A stretch of 64,000 nucleotides of DNA from assembly GCA_964035795.1 (NCBI GenBank), contig OZ038322.1, forward strand, positions 8,309,345-8,373,344, written 5' to 3'. Under the pieces are notes generated by a model, which was given only the letters and a program-made list of their open reading frames with translations, was not told the DNA's origin and ran no database searches. Numbering within the stretch: the stretch's first letter is position 1; the number at the start of each line of letters is the position of its first letter. Below are positions 47,059-62,000 of this stretch, one piece after another. This DNA comes from Pterobdella sp. o SKG-2022 (Eukaryota > Annelida > Clitellata > Hirudinida > Piscicolidae). The position numbers and the translations under genes were made by a program.

Positions 47059-50000
47059 TCATGGGGCCAGTTGCTGTTGGCATGGGAACACTTCGAACCT
47101 CACGTTGCTTTGGTCTTTGTTATCTTGCACAAAATACATGGGTTGTTGCCCTTGTTGTTTGGGGCACATATAGTTGAATGGTAGGGGCTCAAGGTGCTTG
47201 GATATGGAAGTGGCGCAACACGCAACATTTTTTTTGTTGGTGTTTGGAGAGTAGCATTGTTGATCTTCATATTTCAGTTTATCTTCGTATTGTTGCATTG
47301 AGAAGTTTTCTTGTTGTTGATTGCAGTGGTGTTGTTGTTGATCCATGAGGGTTGTTGTTGAAGCCAAGTAAGCGTCTTGCATTAGAGATGCTTCATTTAG
47401 CTGCATCTCTCTGGGGTTGGCTGGTGCCATCATCATCATTTTACGGTGTCTCATTAAGTCTCGTCTGGCAAATTGAATTGAAAAATAATACATTGCGCAA
47501 TGAAACTGTATCTAAGACGCTTGATAAATAATGCAGTTTGCTGGCCGGGTGTACCCTTTTAATTTCTCATATTCTTAATAAAGTTGCCGAAAAACGAGCA
47601 AAAATTTTTAATAACGAAAAAAAGTTGCGTATCATATTTATAACATAAAATTTATGTAGTTAAAAAAACTCACTTTTTGAAGAAAAACAGCAGAGGGACA
47701 AGCATTATCACACCCAAGACAACACCCAGTGCTACCCCCAATATAATCACCATTATGAGCCCTGCAATTGTGGGTTAAGTTTTAGCAGTTCAGTTATTTC
47801 ATTGCTTGTTTTGTTATTTTGTATACATAAAAAATTATTTAAACTGATATAAGCATTGGAGTTTATGGAGTGAATTTTTATATTCAAAGTGTACAGATGC
47901 TCCATTCATTTGTGACACCATCACTAGATGATACAGTCATTAAATATGCATTTTTTGTTGTTTCAGAAATCCTAAATTGACAGTTTTGAAACTAAAAACT
48001 TGGCTAATGTGCAATCAAAAAAATTTAGTTGTATTCATTGCTTGAATTTTTTTTCAAAGTTATAATTGAAAATATATAATGGTTTCTGATGTTTTTGAAT
48101 GAATATATTCAATAAGCTTAATATTTCATTTTCAACAATGATCGCAATATCTATATTCATTAAGATTAATGCGAAGACAAAACGATAATGGAAAAAAAAT
48201 TCTTCCTATATAAACCCTCATATTACTCTCCAATAATATATGTTTGATAACATTTCTAACCCAAAACAGTATATTCTGAAGTTTTTAACCCAAAATTATT
48301 GTAAACGTTATCTATGGAGCGGAAATAAATTGAATTACCCTGCGAAGATGTCCATTGGTCAGTTATTATTCCCTTCAGAGGCCAGCTGTTTTGACCTGAG
48401 TTAGGGTTTGAATTAAAGTTCACATCTTTTTTTCATATTTGACTTTGTTAATCAAGTGTTTAATCTAGTGTTCAAAGGTTGCTTAGAGCGTTGTTTGCTA
48501 TACGGAGGAATTCAAAAAGGCAATTTTGAATGGCTTTTTATGAGTGGCATTTAAGCAGATTAAGACTATTTTTTAAAATTTCATAATCATAAAAGAAATA
48601 ACGTTTGATTGGTTTTACAAAGCGATTAATTGCATTATTATTTGAATGGCTGCTAATTGCGGTGACACCATCACTTTTCAACAAAACAGTTGATGTCTTC
48701 AAGAATGGGAATGTCTTGAAAAAACTTTAATTTTTTTTTAGAATTATGGAAAGTATCTTTGCTTGAAAACAAAAGAAACAATAAATGTAGAGTGAAGCAG
48801 TCTATTTGAGGGGCTGGTCTTCAGTTACTAAAGTCTCTCAGACCACTCACATCAAAATCTCGAGCGGGTTTACGACATGGGGATTAAAAGAAAAAGAGAT
48901 TTTATTGAGTAAATAAATTTTTGTTCGAATAATTTTGCTTATTTTTTTAATAAAATTTATCCGTGACAGTCTTTGGCGTTGGGATAAATTATAAAGCCTA
49001 AGCTTGAAAATCAAAAATTCGATTTTCGAAAATTAAATTTTTCACAAATATAAAGTAAACTGAAAATTATGTGCTTGCGAAATGTTAATCTTGATCATTG
49101 GTCTTGTTTAGTAGGACTTAAAAGCAAATGTTGTGCTCTGGAGTCGTCTCAAAAGTCGAGATTGAGTAAAATGAGCGTTTTAATTTGAAAAGTAATTTTC
49201 AAGTTGTACTTAAAACAAGAAAAAGTCATAGGCTCAATTTTTTTTATTGAGCCTAGTCACAGTGATGGTTTTTATAGCGAGCAATAAATTAATGTTAGTT
49301 TTACGAGTGCGTGAACGGAATGTAAACCTTAAAATACAAAAACACATATTATTGAAGTTTTTAGCCAAATTTAACAACAAATTTTGAAAATCAGTTAAGA
49401 ATTTCAATTATATCTTTAGGTACGTGGTCGTTAAAATATACCGCTTCATATATAGACGAATAAAATTTTATCAAATAATTTAATTTGGTTTTTTTTTCAA
49501 TTTCAATATAGATACTGAGATAACACAAGTTAGCTGTGCAGATCATATTTCAAGTGTTAATTGTCGTAACGGCCTTGTTTATAGCTTTCATAAATCAAAA
49601 AAGTTGATATGAAGAAATTTTGCAATAAAACTCTTCGAAATAAGAGCAATTTGATAAGTTAGGTGATAATAACTGAAAATATTATTACATCATAAAATAG
49701 AAAAATTATTCAGTATTTTTTCTCTTATCATTAATGTCGTTTGAATTAATTTATATAACTTATCTACCCTCTAAAACGATGTATTTATTGATTTAGGTGG
49801 AGTCTATCTGAAAAGTGGTTTCTGAAAACATGCTAGCAAATTTACCAATCAATTTTTTTGGTCTTTTTTTTGATGAATTGTTCTTTAAGGTTGTAAATAG
49901 AAAAACAGATTAATGTAACAGACTGTGGGTATATTAGCGTATGCTAAAAAAGAAAAAATATTTCAAAACATGATTTTCGTTTTCAATTTAATTGATCAAT

Positions 50001-53000
50001 TTCATTCAATCTGAACCTTTTATATCAAGTTTATTGACTAAAATTCAATTCTGAAATTTTTATTAAACTTTAACAACGTGTTGCAGAAGATTTTCAAAAC
50101 AGTACAAGAAATTCTAAAGTTCTTTAGTAAGTTATGAAAATATAACACCCTCAATTGAAATTTTCAATTAATACACCACTAATATTTCTGATGAATTCTC
50201 AGAATCAATAAAAGAAATGTAGGAAAATTTTTGTTTTTTTTCAAATTTAGATTCCACTAATCGTTTCCAAAAGCTCTTTAATTTGCGTGAGGCTTACACG
50301 CCACCACCCCTACTAATGAATTTATTTAATAATTAAGCATATTAGAAAATAAATAACACTTTGGCCTTTTATCGCCTTTGTTTTATTGCTAAAAAGCGCT
50401 TTTTTAAGTGGAACATGTTCAAATAGATTTCATTAAAAAAATTATTTCTATTAAAAAAGTGATTTTTTAGAATGATAAGCATTTATTTAAGTAGTTATCT
50501 ATGGTTACACTTGTTTAAGTCTAAACAAGTTTGTCAACAACTTTACACTATCGCTGTATTGGGTTGTACTTAGAGAAATTGTGGTTATTAAAAATAATTT
50601 TTTTTTTAAATTTTATCTCAACATCGTGGAATCATTCATTTTTGTTATAGTTTTTTTTTGTGCATATGGAGTAGCGTCTTGTAAAACATACCTATCTCGC
50701 TACCAAAGCCCCAGTTTTGAGCGACGATGGTAGACTTACATACTTACATAATGCTTTGAAATAATAAATTCTTCTAAATAATACTTTTTTTTTGAAATTC
50801 AAAAAAAACAAAAAACTAAAAATGTAATTAGGTAAAGGGTATATATATTATTGTATGACCTCAAAATCTTTCGGTGACTTTAAAACGCTGAAAGAAAAAT
50901 TTTTTTAGGCGCGTAGCTAGAATGCTTCATTTCCCTTCGGTGTTTATCGCATAACTTAAAATCCAAAAGCTTCAAAAGTTTATTTAAGTTTTTGAGTTTT
51001 AGAGCTTTTAAATAGGTGGACACAACTATTGTTTTATAATTATCCTAATAAAATCTGCATTTTTCAAACAGCAATTTTTTAACGATAAAATTCAAGAATA
51101 TTTTAACGTTAATATGCTCATTATAAAATAAACTTGAGAGTTTTGCTTTTATTTGATTAAATTAAATTTAAATACTAACCAAAATGATGGATAATGTTGA
51201 CAATCTCTCAATGAAAATTTTGGAAATTTGTTTCCAACATTTTTATTCAAAAATGTTTTCACATTTTCTAAAAACAGCATAACTTTTTGTATTTTTAAAG
51301 TAATTTTGCATTTGAGCGGAATTAATTTCATTAAAATGCAGGTGGACATTTTATTCAACCTTTTATTTTTCGTCTCTTTTGCACACAACTTTTGTTTTCG
51401 CCCTAAAGAATTACGCAATTTATCCATTCATTCTACGGATATTTTTAAAAACTTTTAAAAACTGAACTTTTTCACAAAATTTGAACAAGTTCAACGAGTT
51501 TTTAAATAAAAACTTTATTAAACAATTTGTAAAACATTTCATAATAGTTTTTTTGTGTATTTCGGAATACATAAAGCACAAAAGATTTTGAGAAATGTTT
51601 AAACACAGTATACCATGCGAGTTAATCTGCATCTTTTTCATTTTGTTCGAATGAAGCTTTCAAAAATAATCTATACAGTTTTTTTTGTGAAAAATTTATT
51701 TTGTCCAACGATCGGAATGAAAACCGTGATATTTTTGATGTTTTATGCTCCAGACCCCCTTCAGGCATCTGCTGATGTATTTTTTATCACCAATCCCCAT
51801 GTAAATTTCTTGGAGTTATAATTTGTAACTCATATATTCTTTCAATCAAAGATTTTTCATCAGAATTGAAGGAGGTTTTTGTAGAGTTCACATTTCACAA
51901 ATTGTCATGTCACGCTAGGCAATTTGGTGATTTTAATAATGATTACGATAAAGATAAGATCATAAAAGAGATATAAAAATAAAAACTCAAAATTTTTGAG
52001 TTTTATTTGAAATAAAATAGCAAGATTAGGGTTATTTCATTAGTTCATTGTTGCGTTTTATAACGTAGTTTAGTTGCTTTAAACGCATTCTCTCGATGAT
52101 GCCATACATTCCCTGATAAGCATTATCGTTCTCTTATTTGACACTCTATCAAAATTCTTTTTTTAATTTAAAAATATGCCTCAATTCTGACTCTCAAACA
52201 CACTTTGAAAATCTCTTCTTTATAAAAAACTGGTCCAAAAACACATTACCCGCCTTCAAAGATGAAAAAATGAGAAATTTATTATGCAATATCCTAAATC
52301 CACCAGAAAACTATATAATCTAAAAATTTGAGCATAAAAGCATATAAAAATACTAAAAGCAGAATGTTAGGAGGTAGAGGAAGTTGCGATTGATCTGGCT
52401 AATCGCTTTATCGCTTATTAGTTTTGCCCGCGATATTAACCAAGACTTTGACAGCATCTTCTTCTGCGTCTGTTTTTATAACCGTTTCTTGTTTTTGCAT
52501 TAAAAATTTTTTAGATGTATTTTTTCGTAGTTTTTTTCATACTTGTTCTGGTAAAAGCATTTTTTAAGAGCAAATAAAAGATTTGCTTTATCTTACTAGT
52601 CTCAACCCAAGCACAATAACATTTTTTAGATTTTAAAGAAAAAACCTTAAAAGATTATTTAAAATTTCTTTGAAGTTCCTAAAAGATTCTTTCTACAAAG
52701 AATTCAATTATTTTGTCTATCTGCAGAATTATTTATAATGCTCGTCCCACATCAAACTTATCAATCGATTACTTGTTCCACTAAGAGGTTATTGAGTACT
52801 TATAAAAAATATTGAAAGCACCCATCAGAAATTTATATTTTTTAAAATTGAATTGAAAGCTTGGAATTAAGATAGAAGAGGATAGAGATTTCATTGAAAC
52901 AAGACATCTGCAGTTTGAATTAAACGGTTTAAGTGGCGTGAATGCCACTATTAGTTTCGCATCCTTGCCCGCGTATTCCTGTATCAGTCTCATTATATCA

Positions 53001-56000
53001 AAGCTGTAAGACAAAAAGAAAATGAAGTTTTATCAAACACTTGCTTTTAAAATCGTGAGCTCAAATTTATTATTTCCAGAGTTTTCATATTGAAATATGT
53101 TTTATAAATTGAATTCTATTTAGTTTTAAAATGACTTTAACGAAGATATTCAGCCATGATCAAAAAATCGCCTGTTTGAAAGTTTTTTTGAGCCATCTTG
53201 ATGTGATAAAACACGTCTTTTAAACACGAAAATTTAAAATTATATGCTCGTTATGAATAAATCTTCTCTCAGTGTAGTTCTTGATTCAAATTTAATTAGT
53301 TCAACAGCGAGATCCTAATCAAACTAAAAAGAAATGGTATCTAACGTTCAAATATACATTTTACATGCCTTTAACCTTCACATAAAATTAAGGAAATTAA
53401 ATATTTAAAAGAATTAACACAATGACGTCAAGAAAAGCATTGATGATGAAGTAAGAGCGTTTGTTTAAACCTTATGGTCATAATATTTATTATCCCCAAA
53501 TGTTGTTTTTAACTGAGTGTTTGTGAAATGAAGCGAAAAGTGTTTAGAAAATTCCGGTGAAAGAACGTTTTATAAACAGAAGAGAAAAGTAAAAAGATTT
53601 AGGAAACACTTGGTAAAAATTTCTTATAATTAAAAACATTTAGTAGAGCTAACGCAGACAAGCGGCATTCAAATTAAATTTAGTTCTCATACTTTTTCGT
53701 TGTATTTATACATTGAAGGATTTTTTTCCAACTCATATAAATTAAGTTTTATTTCTTGTCTTTTTTCAAATGATTTTTTCTGCTTTTCAAACTAACACAC
53801 GGATAGAAAGTAAAATATGTAAAAGTTAAGAAGCGGACCGTAATGATTATGGCTTGAGATGCAGGGAGGTAAGATGGATGGCGGATGGTTTGTTAGGTGG
53901 TTTTTGATAGATTATGCCCTCAGTGTTTAGGTATTAATTCAATATGACCACTTATTTGATGCACCTTTTCATGAAAGCATCCTAACTTTCGAATAGAAAT
54001 AGTATCATATGCTTGTGTTTGATGAATGGAATTTAGGTGGAAGCGTCTTTAATTTGAAGTTCGCAGATTCCAACTCCTTTTGGAAATTTTCCAAGTTCTT
54101 TTGTTTGTGGGTGTCATACAACTTTCAACTCTCCGGACTGCTGCAGTTTATCATTTCAAATGAAATGCCAAACGTAAACTAATTCTGGTTGATGTTGCAC
54201 TAATTAGGAAAATTATGATATTCACGAATAGTGTTAAGTTACAACATTGAAACTCATGCAATTTTTTCCATTTATATTTGTTTTAGAAATGTGCATTAAA
54301 AGTTATATCCGAAGAAACTTGGGCAAATATATGAAAAACGAAAAGAAAATATGGTAAAAAAGAGTTAAAATGGTTTAGTTCGTGGTGAACATTGATAGAT
54401 GGACAAATCATCTATAAGCATTAACAGCAAGACCTTCAGCAAGAAAAAATATGAGTCGAAGCTATTTTTCATTTCAAGTCGGTTCGGCTACTCTTTTAAT
54501 TTTGAAATTTGAAAAATTCTATGCAAGCTTTCCTTGAGAACTTGAAAAAAGCTTTTTTATATTTTTTTTCTGAAATTAAAAAACCATTTAGAAACAAATA
54601 AATAATTTTAAGTGAGTCTTCACTAAAGTTTAACTTTTAAAAATCATTCGAAAAATTTTTAAACTCTTTACGTTTGCAGGCATATATGGAATATTCAAAA
54701 ACCGTTGTAAACATAATACTCCTCTAGTTTTTGTTGAAATATTTGAAATTATATTTTTAAACAAAATTTAAAACGACTTGCGAGGTAAATTTTACTTTGG
54801 TGAGCTCTCTCCAGATATATATCCATTTACTCTGATGAAAACTGGTGTAAAATCTTATTTTAATTTTTTGCTCGGTATTGAAAACGAGTTTATAAAAAAG
54901 AATCAACTCACTGTTTTCAAAGTTCACAAAAAAATCTCTACAAAAACTTAAACAAACAAGCTGAAAATGAAAGCTTTCATAAGAAGTAATTTCATTAGAA
55001 ATAATGCAATAAAATGGCCACTAAAAGCTTTGTTGCCTGGGTCTTCAGCTACTTTTATGCTCGGCATTATCCGCCATCATAACAAACACAAACATCTATT
55101 TTGTTCCATTATAATGTCATGAAAGGCATCTTTTGTTTTTCTTCTATGTGTAAAGTTTTTAATTATAGAAACATGTTAAACTTGTCTGGGTATATGTTGT
55201 CTTGTACTTTTTCGAAACTCCCTTCATGCGGTGATAAAATGGAGATAAAAACAAATAGCGCTTTTGAATTAAAATTCTGGAATCATTTGAAAAAATTGAC
55301 AAAGATTCAATGTTTCATGGGCGATTTACGACTTTCGAAAAGAGCCATAAGGAGAAGTAACGCACGAGTTGGAAGCACTTTTGGTGGGGCATAAAGCACA
55401 ATCAGAAGAAGAGAAAGGAGGTCAGAGAAGGTGGGGTGATGGGTTATTTGAAAAGAAATAAAAATGAATTTAACGAGGAATAAATATGGACGAGATAAAG
55501 GAGGTGAACGATGGATGCCTTTAAATGTGCACGCTGGAGAAGATCAAGTGGGGATGTTGTGGGAAACAATTTCAATTAATAATTACAATCAAAGAACTAT
55601 TGAGAATCTTCCAAAAACTTATTGTTTTTTCAATATTTTCGAATGGAAGTAAAATATGTATGGAAGGATGTGGCCATGATTTGTGTCTGAGATTCTTCCT
55701 CTTTACTTTTTATGCCGCCTCACCCTTTCTGCTTTCGTAAACATTTGCCTAAAAAAGTAAAAATTTGATTTTTTCAATAGTTTTTATTTTCATAAAATTT
55801 TTCCAAACATGTTTTTTCTCGTAAACTTGTAATGTAGCTTGTATTTTGCTTGAAATATTAGTCACTAATCTGGATATCCATCAGACCCTACAACTGCTTA
55901 CATTTCCATGTTTTATTGAAAAATAACTAAATGATTTTTAACGTCTGTTTAAATTATAATTTAGTTTCAAAAAGTCAAAAAACAAGTTTTGACAGCCATT

Positions 56001-59000
56001 AAAATTTATCTTGATTTAAATTCAAAAGCTACCCACGCATATCTTTTGCCTTGGTGCTTGTGTCCTTTACAGTCGTTTATTGCGTTTTTATTGACTTTTA
56101 CGCAACGTTTAAATGAGCTTTTACTCCCAACATGGGGGATTGATTTTTTGCATTCGTGAAACATTGTGAATCTTTTCATCACCGTTGTCACTTTGTTTCC
56201 CTTTGATTATCATTCAAAATATTACGTTTATCGCCATCTTTTGATTTTAGAGAAGCCATTAGAAATTTTGAAACCAGTGGAATGCCATGAATATAGAGAA
56301 GGTTTTTACATTTTCTTTCAATCAAGTAAAACGCGCACATTTTTACTTTGAGGAGATTTTTTTCCTCAAAGTTTTTTATGAAAACCTTTCTTTTTTATAA
56401 CTTTTTCTCCTATTTTTACTCAAAATAAAAATTTTGCATCCTTGTATTTTTTGGCTAAAAACTTTTGCAAGCCCATCCAAACCGCAATGTTGTTATCATT
56501 AATAACAAAAGTATAATTGATAACGAGTTTTATATTCCCACTCATTCAATTTCTTACATTTTAACTTAGCATATTTATTTTACAAACAAATTTATTTCCT
56601 GACAGACTTTTTCATATAAAATATTTCAATTTTTTGCTTTCAACGGATTACTCTTTAATTCAATCGCTTTATTCATTCACTTTTTTATTCATTAGTTTAA
56701 TTAGCCATCAGTAGTTTTTATTCCTCCCTCATCAATCTTCCCCCTCATCCCATGGTAAGAAACACATTGAGACTTCATAAATCACCAGCCCGGCCAGTAT
56801 TTCGTAGAGGCATTCATTCTGTGTTTAATGCCTTGGTTATAATGGTTCATTATACACAAAATATCATTACTTGATAAACGAAATGAAATATTATGAAGTA
56901 ATATCAAGAGGGATAGCTTTACAGCATATAAGCTTTGCACCCATAAGTATTTCTGTAAGTAATACCAGGCATAAATCATCTTTTTCTTCGTCATACTCGG
57001 TTGAATAGTGTAGAATTGCGACTTGAGAATAATGAGTATGAAATCTTATGCATTTAAATAATAAACATTTATCAATGAAAACTCTAGGTTTCGATTTGAA
57101 ATGATTTCTGGCAGATAACTTTTTGATACAGGGAGTTACTTTGAAACTATTATTTGGATCTTTTTCATAAAGTTTAAACGCAAAAAAACATTTTTTGAAT
57201 TTTGAAAATTGGAAACAATAATTTATGGGTTTGCTTAAAATGGAAAATATTTAAAACATCGGAAATTCTAAACTAGCTGTTGACTGTGTATTTCTGGCGT
57301 CCATTGAAGAAAAGAATAGTTAAAACATTAATTTTCAAAATTGGATATTTTGTAAACAATAAAAAACACGTAAAACTTTAATTTGGCTGGAAACATAAAA
57401 GAAGAAAGCACTTGGAAAGGAAAATTGAATGAGATGTGACCAAAAAGCTAAATGGTTTCTAATTATTTGGAAAAATAATGAATGCCGTTGAGAGTTTCAA
57501 TATAATTTAAATGAATAATAATTAAAAATTTCAAGAAAGGTCGACTGCATTAGAGGTGAGTTCAGTTATGCTGAGAAAAATGATCGATGGCACTTGAAAC
57601 AACTTTTTGAAAAGCAAAACTTTAATCTCACTCATACTTGAATATTAATGAAGATTTAATTAAAAGAGTAAAAAATATATAAAAGATAGTGTCTTAAATA
57701 TAATATTATAAATTAATGTGGGAAAAAGATTTTAATTAAAAACATGAAATCTTTTGAAGTTTGATACTTCTTGCAGATAAGAGAAAAGTTCAATTAGACG
57801 TTTGTGTTTTTTTCTTTTTTATACCTCTAATACCCATTCAAACGCCCACATTTTTTGCAGAGAATTTATTTTGTTAATTGATCGTTTTGGTTTATTAAAA
57901 ATGTGCAATTGCACAAATTCCCTGAAAAATGCTATAAATAAAGTCTAAAGTTTAATTTCGTATTCCTTCTACGGCGAAACAACATCTAAAAAATTTTAAT
58001 TTTTGAGAACATGTTCTTTATTCATGTAATTTTTCACAAAAATAGTGTTATTATGTATTCAGAGTCTTACTTATCTCATCAACTGCTGTAGCATTGAATA
58101 CATCACGCAAACATACTTTCGGAATCTGAAAGGCATAAAAGAAATTTTGCATAATGTTTTCAAAAAAGCGTTTAATTCATTTTTGACAAGAATTCTAATT
58201 AAAAATTGTATACTCCGTTTTCAAAACTAAATTTAAAAAAAAAAGGAATTGCTTTGTTCTCAAATTTTAAAAGGTTGAACGTGATTTTTAAAAAGTTTTC
58301 GATGCATAATCATTTGTAGCAAATTTCAATTTTGATCAAAAAATTGAATTCATATAAAAACCAAATTTATATTTTATAGCAAAAATCAATTTAAAACATT
58401 GATAAAATCATAATCAAACTACAATACAGCATCAATTTATCATGCAAGCCCCTTCACGCCTCCCTTTTTTACAACGTCCCACTAACTTATTAAAAAAAAT
58501 TATAAACAAAGCAAAAGTATTGAAAACCTTAAACCTAAAACAAAAATATAAAACATAGAAAACCATAATTAGAAGTATACAAAAATTTCAATGTAGAAAT
58601 GATAGCAAAAAAGTTAAAACTAGTTAAAAGTGTGTCGATGAAAACAGCACCTGTACATAACATTGACAAATTTTACTGTTTGCTAAAAACCCTTGCATTA
58701 ATCTTTTTCAAAGCATTTAACCGATACAGATTTTGAGCATATTTAAATAAAAAACCGTCTCGTTCTGGGTACAAAATCTGCGATCAAAGACGGCATATGC
58801 ATGAAAGCTTGATGCAAAAACACATTGCAGTACAAGTGGATTTAATTAATTTGAACATCAATATGTTACCCTACATTCTACCTAAACTCTCGGATAGCTG
58901 AAACTCATTCTTTTAATCTTAGCATTTTTCGTTAAGACTCTTATAATTAATCTGATCGAACTTTTAGAAGGCAAATACACATGGATGATACCACCATGAA

Positions 59001-62000
59001 TCAGATTATAGAAAGACAAACCCTTAAAACATACCAAAAGCTGGGTTGGAATCGTTGAAAAACAAATTTCATAAAAGTTCAGAGTTTTATAAGGTAGCAT
59101 ATATATAATGGAGATTGAAAGAAGCCAGTCACAGCGGTTTGTGCAATCCATGTGCAAAACATTCCAGCAATCAGATTTAAATAAAGAAATAATTTTTAAA
59201 CTATTTTGAAATTATTCTCAAAGATATTCATTAGTTTTATCACTGTTTCCAAGTGTCATGGCGTTTAGCGCTCTCTCCGGGCTCTACTCAAGAAATTATT
59301 TTAAAACCTAAACGTCTCCGAACAAATCGTCTAGATAAAACGTTTTAAAATTGTCACTTGAAAATCAAAATGGGTGAAAACTCAGAAAAAAATTAAAAAA
59401 TTAGTACATAAATAAGAATTTAATATTATTACTAAGAATTTGATTCGTTTAATGCGGAACCAAAAAACTCAATAAAAATTAGGAACCTGATTTAATTATA
59501 TTACTCTCAAGATAATTTCTAACACCCTTGCGTTAGACCTGCTCTAAAATAATCTACAAGTTTTATGCACTGTCGTCATTAGAACTATCACTATTGGAGT
59601 TTTTGTTTAAAATTTTCAATTTCAAATAAATTTATGATTGTGTGATACTCATCTGAAAGTTCAGTAGAAGTTTAGAAAAGTTATTTATGCTTGGAGTTTT
59701 TGAGCGATAAAATTTTCATCGATAAAATTTCAAGTCACACACTGTACCACAAATGCTCTTAACAGCATCAAAAACAAATTTGGTGAAGTATGACAGTTAT
59801 TAAAAGTTCAAAGGTTCTTAGAGGGTCTAGTTCATATCACTCTTTGATCGATATAAAAGCGATAAATGGTATTTATTTTCATTCTTTTTTTTGCAAGAAT
59901 ATATTCAGTTTTCGGGTTTTTTATTGAAAATCATTTTAATGAATAGCAGATAATGATAAATTTATATCTATGTTATAAAATAAAAATTTCAGTACATGCG
60001 CAGTGAGACACCAGAATAATGAAACAGACTTAAAATAAAAAAAAGTCACAATATGGCCGATGGGAAAACAAAGAGTATGCAATAAGTATAAGTAGACAAG
60101 CCGAATGAAAACAATGGTTATAACTCGTAGTAGACAAATGGAAAGAAAGTACAAAAACATTGTGGAAAAAGTTAAAAGACAAATAAGTAGAAGGCATGGA
60201 AAATAGAAGCTATATCGGTTTTCGACCCGTCTTAATTTTAAAATTCCTACTGAAAACACTCAAACAGATTGGTTTCTATATTGAATTTGAAAAAAAAACT
60301 TGGTTTTCAAATGCATTTTGATTTGATCAGTTGTGATTTGTGGTTTAAATTATTTTATAATTAGATTTGGCTTATCTTTCTACATATCATGCAATCATAT
60401 TACAAGATTTGCATATTTCGAAAAATCAACATTTGAACGCATAAGAATGAAAAGTTCTAAGTGAAATTTGTATTGCTTTGTGTATTTGTTATAACCTAAA
60501 TTTTTTTTTGAATAACCTCCAATTTTTCTATTAAAAGGCACCAAATTTATTTTTTTCCAAATGCCTTGTCTAACACGCCTAGCCGTTCTTGGTGTCCATT
60601 TATTTGCCATTATATCAACTTTCACACCTTTTTGTTTTTAGATAGAAAAACTGAAAATAAATTATATATGGCAAGTCCAGCATTATATGACCACACCGAT
60701 GGAAAGTTTGTAAATAAACACAATATCACAATAATTACGAACCCCTAAAACGAACACAAAAATTTTTTAATTTCTTATAAAGAACCAAAGGTTTCGATAC
60801 ATTTTCATTCTTTAGACAAATCTAATAGCAATGCGATTGTCTTGTTTGCATAAAGTGTTGCTTGAGAGAATTGTTTGTTTTTATAATGACCACACTGAGT
60901 GCTTTAAGGACCATCTTCTGATTATTCCTCGTCAACTTCACTGCTTTGTGTGCCGTAAATAATACAATCTCCTACTTTTTTCATTTTAACTAGTTGTTTC
61001 AAAGTCAAAAGTTTTAAGTTTTTTTAAATTGAATAGTTTCAGGTTTTGAAACTCTAAATATACGGTAGTGGCAATCAGCGAAGCAGAACAAAGACACTTC
61101 ATAATGAAGCCTGTTTTTAAGCGAAACCCCACCAAATTGGCATGCAAAAGCATAAAATAAAGGCAAACTGCACACCGATACAACGCACGCGAAAAAATAA
61201 ATCTGTATACACTCGTTATTTGAAAAAATTCCTCATTCTGAAAAGTCCCTTGAATTTGTTATAAAACTGTATTTAAGTTTAAAGCAATAATTTGTTTAAA
61301 ACTACAAACCTGAATCGATGACTTCTTTGTTAGAGGAACAACCAGTGAACTTTCCATCCCATTTACCATGCAAACACACTAAAGAAAACGCCAAACCACC
61401 TTCATCGCACGTTATTGTAGCTTGATCACCATTTCTATTCCACGTCCATGCCTCTTTTTTGGCTTCTTCAAGGCCATTTTTGTCCAAGTCTGCGCAGCCA
61501 ATTGCTTCATATTTAATTAAAAATCTTGGAAAGTCATTGTCGTGTTTATGATGACTAAAAGGTTTGAACGTAGTAATTTCTAAAAGGTTTCCTTCCGACG
61601 TATGAATATGTCTGAACCGATGTCTTTCTTTGCCGCATATTTGAAGTGTTCTCGTTGTCGACGTGACAGTGGCTAGATCTCGTAAAAAAGCATATCGGAG
61701 ACAACTATTAGTGTCGTTGTGTTTGTCTTTGAGATGGTTGTTGCCAAGGTACTGATGGCGTGGGTTGGGAGGGTTGTAATAAAAATCAATAAGCGTTATG
61801 TTGATTTGACGCCCCTTGTCTGTTTTCAATAGAAACTTGCATTGTCCCATCTTGGGACTCATGAAGAAACCGGATGGCTTTGTTATTTCTATGGTCTGCT
61901 CGCAGTTAGAGAGGCTTTCACTATCAACTGCGTGAATTATGAACGTTTAATAAGCATCTTTATTCAATTTTTAAAAGTAAATAAATTAGTAGACTGGGCA

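Noticed and set aside
52781..53014. Exon of the lectin/CUB/CCP receptor between CCP and membrane exons
   Set aside because: It needs phase 2 at its acceptor, but the preceding receptor exon ends in phase 1; the flanking exons already fit each other.
60395..60625. Tc1/mariner-like transposase fragment (WTPRTARRVRQ)
   Set aside because: Only a short basic motif is suggestive; no catalytic triad or terminal repeats were seen.
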